Origin: Lamellibrachia satsuma
Taxonomy: Eukaryota > Annelida > Polychaeta > Sabellida > Siboglinidae
NCBI GenBank assembly: GCA_033239005.1
Contig: BSQZ01000028.1
Coordinates: 7,957,911 to 8,021,910 of the forward strand
Reading direction: 5' to 3'
Length of the DNA stretch: 64,000 nucleotides
Positions within the stretch are counted from its first letter, which is position 1, and each line of letters starts with the position of its first letter. This document shows, piece by piece, positions 59,492 to 64,000 of this stretch. The translations under genes and the position numbers were made by a program. The notes beneath the pieces were generated by a model that saw only the letters and a program-made list of their open reading frames with translations, was not told the origin of the DNA and searched no databases.

Positions 59492-59612
59492 CTATAGTTC
59501 AATTTTGACTGGTGTGCCTATAGTTCATGTTGGCTGGTGTGCCTATAGTTCATGTTGGCTGGTGTGCCTATAGTTCATGTTGGCTGGTGGGCCTATAGTT
59601 CATGCCAGGTTT
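59492..59612. repeat. 25-bp minisatellite at the inner edge of the foldback arm
   Basis: Five units of GCCTATAGTTCATGTTGGCT, GGTGT. Confidence 0.92.
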
Positions 59613-60291
59613 ATTATACAGGCGTTGTCCTTTTTATCCAAATAATACTGGCGCCCATTGTCCTCTCTTTCCAGCCAATGACCTTGCTGGACCATGAGGG
59701 TGCATGAATGATATCTGCACATCTTCATTTTCCTCGGATATGTCCCTTATGTGGCGAACCCACCATTTCCCATCATAACAACAGCCTACATATCTTCCAA
59801 TTTCACACTGTTTCCCGCTAATGGATGATGTTATGGTTGGGAGTCTATGACCAATTGGTGTGCATCCAACAGTTGCATCTTCTTCATTTGGAGCTGTGAG
59901 AAGCGCTGTCTCAAATGAAGGTTCATCCCCTGACAACCTTTGCACCACCACTATTTTTTTCTGTAGGGTTGAGAACAAAGCAGTGATAGTTACGTGTGCC
60001 TGGCACAGTCTTCACATTGGAAAATCTGTTTTCCTGTTAGTCTACATGAGCACTCACTTCCTCCTTACTGATGAAGAATAATTTTATGTTAAGCAAGTGT
60101 CCTGCACCCCAGTCAAATAAGTTATTTGCTGTTAAAATATGACCCACTATAGTAGCTTGAAGGCTAGCCTTTGAGGCTTCCCGTTTCACAGTTCCACTGA
60201 TGCCATCACATGCGTTCTTGCCAAGAAGAAGAACTAAAATATACATTGCTTCAAAATGTACCATTTTAATATCCACATAAACAGCACCCAT
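59600..60291 (-). pseudogene. Captured fragment of an uncharacterised invertebrate protein (GKNACDGISGTVKR region)
   Basis: On the minus strand, 60215 downwards reads LGKNACDGISGTVKREASK, then LFDW and IKLFFIS. After an in-frame TAA at about 60037 the same frame continues with VKTVPGTRNYHCFV. A second frame (59978-59634) supplies IGRYVGCCYDGKWWV, a DISEENEDV-x-I stretch and FMHPHGPARS. A further shift gives a W-L-E-R-E-D remnant. From memory, the order (GK-x-x-x-DG-x-GG-x-VKR; PGT; Y-x-GKWWV; MHPHGP; WP-x-R-x-D-x-CWV) is that of the C-terminal half of a multi-copy family of unknown function in cnidarians, insects and other invertebrates. Stops and shifts show decay. Most of it lies in the loop of the foldback element. 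Confidence 0.6.
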
Positions 60292-60379
60292 GAATGCATT
60301 TGCTAACTTGAGCTAAAACAGTGCATTATTGAACAATAATGAAGAAATGTCCTAATACAGATTAAATTTAGCACACATA

Positions 60380-60384
<5 letters not shown>

Positions 60385-60437
<53 letters not shown>
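60385..60437. repeat. (TA)n microsatellite in the right arm
   Basis: About 26 TA dinucleotides at the position matching the CA/CG tract of the left arm. Confidence 0.97.
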
Positions 60438-60439
<2 letters not shown>

Positions 60440-61219
60440 ATACGATCAAAATGACACCATTTTAAGGAATCAGGAAATATATTAACATTGTGGTACAGCT
60501 CTTGCTTATGCACTCGTGAATGCTTCGCGAGTGCTAAAAAGTGCAGCAATGAAGAAATAAGTTCACAATGAAGGACTTTCGAATGGATCATGAAATTTGG
60601 CACACACAAGCTACATACTACTACCTTTAAAATGAGACCAGTTTTAAAAATTTTTCAATATGCCCACATTGGGTTTTGCACTAATGTATTGATAATGTCC
60701 ACAAATTGACTTTTTCCTGATTTCACAAGGGTGTTGTTCCATAATTAATAAGTACATAGTTGTAATATTCAATAGTTTTACAGCTATTAGGACGGACTTG
60801 TTGGAGACAAAAAAATTAAATAGATGTAATGAATGTAAGACTAAGTTTCAGAGTCTCAAACATGGTGGCTCGTAAGGTAAAATTGCAATTTTTGGACTTT
60901 TCAACTGCCTTGGATCATTCAGTGTGACTACTGAAAACTGCTACACTGCTATATATCAGACCTTTAAGACCTTCTTATTTATCACAGAAAATTTCACGCC
61001 TCTATGTACATCATTTCTTGAGATGATGGGACTTGAAATTTAGCATGAAAATTATGGCTGCAATTTTTAGCAATTCAATACCAGATTTAGTAAAATGGCA
61101 ATTACTAAAGTACTACTTAGAAAATACAGTCCAAACTTCAGATTTGTCCATGAAGATGGCTGTGAATCTGAGACCGAAGTGCGTGGGGCTTGGTGGAGTT
61201 GATATGGAATTACCCTAAA

Positions 61220-62572
61220 GGGAAATGTGATGGATGTCTCATATCATTACTAAATATTTGAGGACAATGACAACGGTATCGAATATGCAACTTTTCAGAT
61301 AAATTCAACTTTCTGAAAAACATAGTTTTTCATCATATTTTCTTTTCTTCTTCCAGATTTTTTTAGCAATGAGATAGAGTAACATAGCGGTCTAACTGTT
61401 AAATTTCATTTCTCTATGTTCATATCATAGGAATCCAGGTTCCAATTTAGCTCACACCAGGCCAGACATGGGGTCAATTCCATTCCGGAATTGACCCTAA
61501 ATTCCAATTCCAGAATTGGAATAGATTTTTGAAAGTCAGTTGGAATTAGAATTGATTTTTTTATTATTCACTTGATAAGTACTGTTAATCTTTTATTATT
61601 CACTTGATAAGTACTGTTAATCTTCGCCCCTTAAATTTACTATTAAAATCATATTTGTCTGCTAATAGTATGTCACCCTGAATCTTGTAACAGCTAGGAA
61701 GCTGTAAACATTATAGCATGTACAATGTCTACTCTGTAATTGAAACATTGTGAACAAGAACAATATAATCAAGAACAATATAATCAAGCATTTGCATCAA
61801 AAAAACAATTACTAAGTTACTGTTACAGACAGTAAAACCAAAACCAGACCATTCAGGCCTTTCTCAGTGGACAAGGTTTACTTCCCTATGGAGAATACAT
61901 GTTGGTGATTAGGATGTTGACAACTCAAAGTTTACAGTAAATTTGATGAAATATCAATGATACCACAATCTATATAAACAGGGGGAAACTGTTCAAAACT
62001 CAGATTAGCAACCCAACTGTTGCTAAAGAAAAAGATGCATGGACATTATTGAATATTGCAATTGTTCAGAGTTAATTATTTTATGTCATAATGATCTCGA
62101 GTCTATGTTTCTTTATGAGTTATGCTGCATGAGCCTTGATGAAAAGGCTTCCTGAGACACCCAACAGATTTTGAGTTTAAAAAGAAAGAGAACAGATCGA
62201 ATTCAGGCTTTCAGTAGAACTGCTGAAAATTATGATTTTATTAATTAATTAATTTCTACTTTATTTGGAAGCTTAAAGTCTATTGTACAAACACATAGTT
62301 TTGTTATATTTTTATGTATTCATGCTTAACAGAGTTTTTGAAATGTTTGAAGCAACATAACAAAAAATTATTTTCTCAGAGTACATCCATAACGGGGCTA
62401 ATGCCTATTTCTAGACATTCCTCAAAAATGAGTAAAGCTGGAGGGCATCATTTGGCATGTTAATAGTACTAGGTAGGTCACACATTAAGCCCATTTCAAA
62501 GTCCATCTATTCCAATTGTACTGCACTGCATGTCTTGACAGTATCCAAAATTCTCTGAAACCATGTATTATG
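61220..62572. other. AT-rich spacer with nested palindromes and a 34-bp duplication
   Basis: GGGTCAATTCC (61471-61481) pairs with GGAATTGACCC (61487-61497), and TTCCAATTC (61502-61510) with GAATTGGAA (61513-61521). A unit of about 34 bp (TTATTATTCACTTGATAAGT) is duplicated at 61555-61623. No coding motif was found in the rest. Confidence 0.6.
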
Positions 62573-62735
62573 TATGTGACTGTGTTAGTCAGTTCCATCT
62601 ATCTCTTATGTGACTGTGTTAGTCAGTTCCATCTATCTCTTATGTGACTGTGTTAGTCAGTTCCATCTATCTCTTATGTGACTGTGTTAGTCAGTTCCAT
62701 CTATCTCTTATGTGACGGTGTTAGTCAATTCCATC
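62573..62735. repeat. 34-bp minisatellite, five copies
   Basis: Units TATGTGACTGTGTTAGTCAG, TTCCATCTATCTCT. Confidence 0.96.
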
Positions 62736-62754
62736 TCTTACAAAATGAGGTATG

Positions 62755-63210
62755 CCAGTGTCATACATGAAATGACACTGACACGATGAAATTTTGAAAG
62801 TAACACTGACATAAAATGACAATGACCTACAGTAACACTGACACAAAGTGACACACACTGTCATTTGATGGTGATATATAGTGACACCAACTGAACTGAC
62901 GTTGACACTGAGATAATGAAACCAACTGGCATTGACACTAATAAAAAATTAAACCAACTGAAATTAACACCGATAGACAATGACACCGACTGATAATGAT
63001 ACTGACATCGATAGATAATTACACTGATTTTGACATCGATAGACAGTGACACTAACTCGCATTGACACTGATAGACAGTGACACCAACTCGCATTGACAC
63101 TGATAGACAGTGAAACCAACTGGCACTGACACCAATTGCCAGTGTCGCGGGCAGTGACAGTGTCAGTGATACAAACTGGTATCGATACTGACAGACAATG
63201 ACACCAAGAT
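62755..63210. repeat. Degenerate GACACTGATAGACAGTGACACCA array
   Basis: Irregular 18-30-bp units with ACTGACAC, GATAGACAGTGAC and CCAACTGGCATTGACAC; an old, heavily mutated array. Confidence 0.85.
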
Positions 63211-63475
63211 ATCAATGTTGTGGTACCCCATCCATGCAATATGAGAACAATTATCAAGCAGGTACTTTGTCTATAAAAAGTATAAACTCATCTGAACGTG
63301 TTTACGCAAATGTAAAACATTACGTGAATTCATCATAATAATAAATAAACGTCATAACCCTGCACCGCTAAGTAGAGTGATGAAGTACCCAGCGAGTCAC
63401 CCCGGGGCCCCAAGTAGCTTATCATTGTCCTTGCATCGACGACTCCAACAGACAAAGTTCGGCAGGTAGACTCAC

Positions 63476-63772
63476 CTGTATAATGACTGGCTCAGCCGCT
63501 AGCAATGTTTGTTTGCAATATCTGACACCACACGGCCATATATCCACCACAGGCACATCACATATGACACATACACGGCTAGATCTGTGGGTCCACTGTC
63601 GTCATACACAGGTCACATGTATGCGGTCAAGTTTCCGGTGGACATATCACAGTTGTAATGGCCCGATTTGGCGTCCACTCCCAATACAAGAGAATAATAT
63701 AGCCGAGCAATGCCTGAATCGATTCCTTCCGCAGCCCACCTGTGCGGAGCATGCTCACTGACCACTTCCGGT
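63476..63772 (-). other. Candidate first exon of a minus-strand host gene
   Basis: The minus strand has ACAG/GTGAGT (donor at 63475/63476), a good consensus. Upstream lies about 300 bp that is clearly CpG-richer than the rest of the window and free of repeats. It would start near the ETS-type element at 63761-63772. A short frame from an ATG near 63752 encodes about 40 residues with no match, so the exon may be 5' UTR. The partner exons would lie at lower coordinates, perhaps among the minus-strand exon candidates at 45.4, 12.3 and 9.6 kb; that link is untested. Confidence 0.4.
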
Positions 63773-63850
63773 CCCCACCTGTTTCTCCTTACAGTACTTC
63801 ACAAAAATGTCAACACGCTGCTACAGGCTATATGTCAGTCGTATTTATAA
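63761..63850 (-). promoter_or_regulatory. Candidate promoter with ETS site and TATA-like element
   Basis: ACCGGAAGTGGT (minus, 63772-63761) is a consensus ETS/GABP binding site of the kind found at many CpG-rich animal promoters. A TATA-like TTATAAATAC (minus) lies at 63850-63841, about 70 bp upstream. The direction agrees with the donor site at 63475. Confidence 0.35.
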
Positions 63851-64000
63851 TGTAATTAACTGCCCTAATACGATCGAAACATGTTAGCAAAACAAACACA
63901 CTGTTGGATAAGACAGTTAAATAATTAATTATGAAACTATAATTATGATGTGGAAAAGAGTAGTATGCAGCTTGAACTATGGAAGAGTTTATTATTTGTA
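63851..64000. other. AT-rich end of window
   Basis: Nothing recognised. Confidence 0.5.

Larger units (their letters stand above)
58504..61215. mobile_element. Foldback DNA transposon with arms of about 1 kb
   Basis: The left arm (58504 to about 59480) and right arm (about 60222-61215) are inverted copies over almost 1 kb, starting GGGTCATTCCATATCAAC / GGGTAATTCCATATCAAC. TAAA flanks both ends (58500-58503, 61216-61219), a likely 4-bp target duplication. Mismatches and a differing microsatellite (CA/CG-rich left at 59278-59328, TA-rich right at 60385-60437) show the arms have diverged. The roughly 740-bp centre carries a small 25-bp array (59492-59612) and a broken coding fragment. Kolobok- or piggyBac-like TTAA elements are conceivable; the superfamily is unproven and no transposase was recognised. 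Confidence 0.8.

Noticed and set aside
63483..63761. Ninety-two-codon plus-strand frame
   Set aside because: No recognisable domain, and the stronger signals (ETS site, donor) in the same interval are on the minus strand.

Overview
This is animal nuclear DNA, most likely from a marine invertebrate. The window has AT-rich spacer, CR1-type LINEs, a tRNA-derived SINE, DNA-transposon remnants with inverted ends, and a few short coding stretches flanked by GT/AG-like splice sites. There are no operons, ribosome-binding sites or long uninterrupted host genes. I cannot name the species from sequence alone; mollusc, lancelet or another lophotrochozoan/deuterostome are all possible.

The dominant feature is tandem repetition. 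More than 50 separate mini- and microsatellite arrays, with units from 2 to 76 bp and up to about 30 copies, add up to roughly 45% of the window by my tally. Nearly every long open reading frame here is a by-product of such an array, because the unit lacks stops or its length is a multiple of three. I do not annotate these as genes.

Layout: 0-4 kb holds small arrays, one transposon end and an interrupted 32-bp array. 4.9-9.4 kb is an almost continuous run of four strand-biased arrays. 9.48-9.63 kb (minus) is a candidate host exon. 10-13.5 kb and 14.4-15.4 kb are further arrays. 15.6-20.3 kb is one 28-bp array split by a 1.8-kb inverted-repeat element that itself carries a 32-bp array. 20.8-30.3 kb has a dozen more arrays. 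31.7-32.0 kb and 38.2-38.5 kb hold N- and C-terminal fragments that look like one family of long invertebrate proteins of unknown function. Between them lie a 47-bp array and a SINE whose tRNA-like head has been amplified about 23 times. 41.8 kb (minus) has a candidate THAP first exon and 45.4 kb (minus) a candidate BTB-domain exon. 46.6-49.8 kb (minus) is a 5'-truncated CR1 LINE with ORF1 tail, endonuclease and reverse transcriptase, broken by two one-base shifts. 52.9-54.8 kb (plus) is a second, more decayed copy. 50.2-51.5, 54.9-56.2 and 57.0-58.5 kb are arrays. 58.5-61.2 kb is a foldback element with arms of about 1 kb and a captured, broken coding fragment. 63.5-63.85 kb (minus) looks like a promoter and first exon.

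The genes do not form a pathway. The plausible host signals are all on the minus strand (63.5, 45.4, 41.8, 12.3-11.9, 9.6-9.5 kb) and could be parts of one or several genes with repeat-filled introns. That link is inference. Family assignments rest on motif recognition, not on a search.
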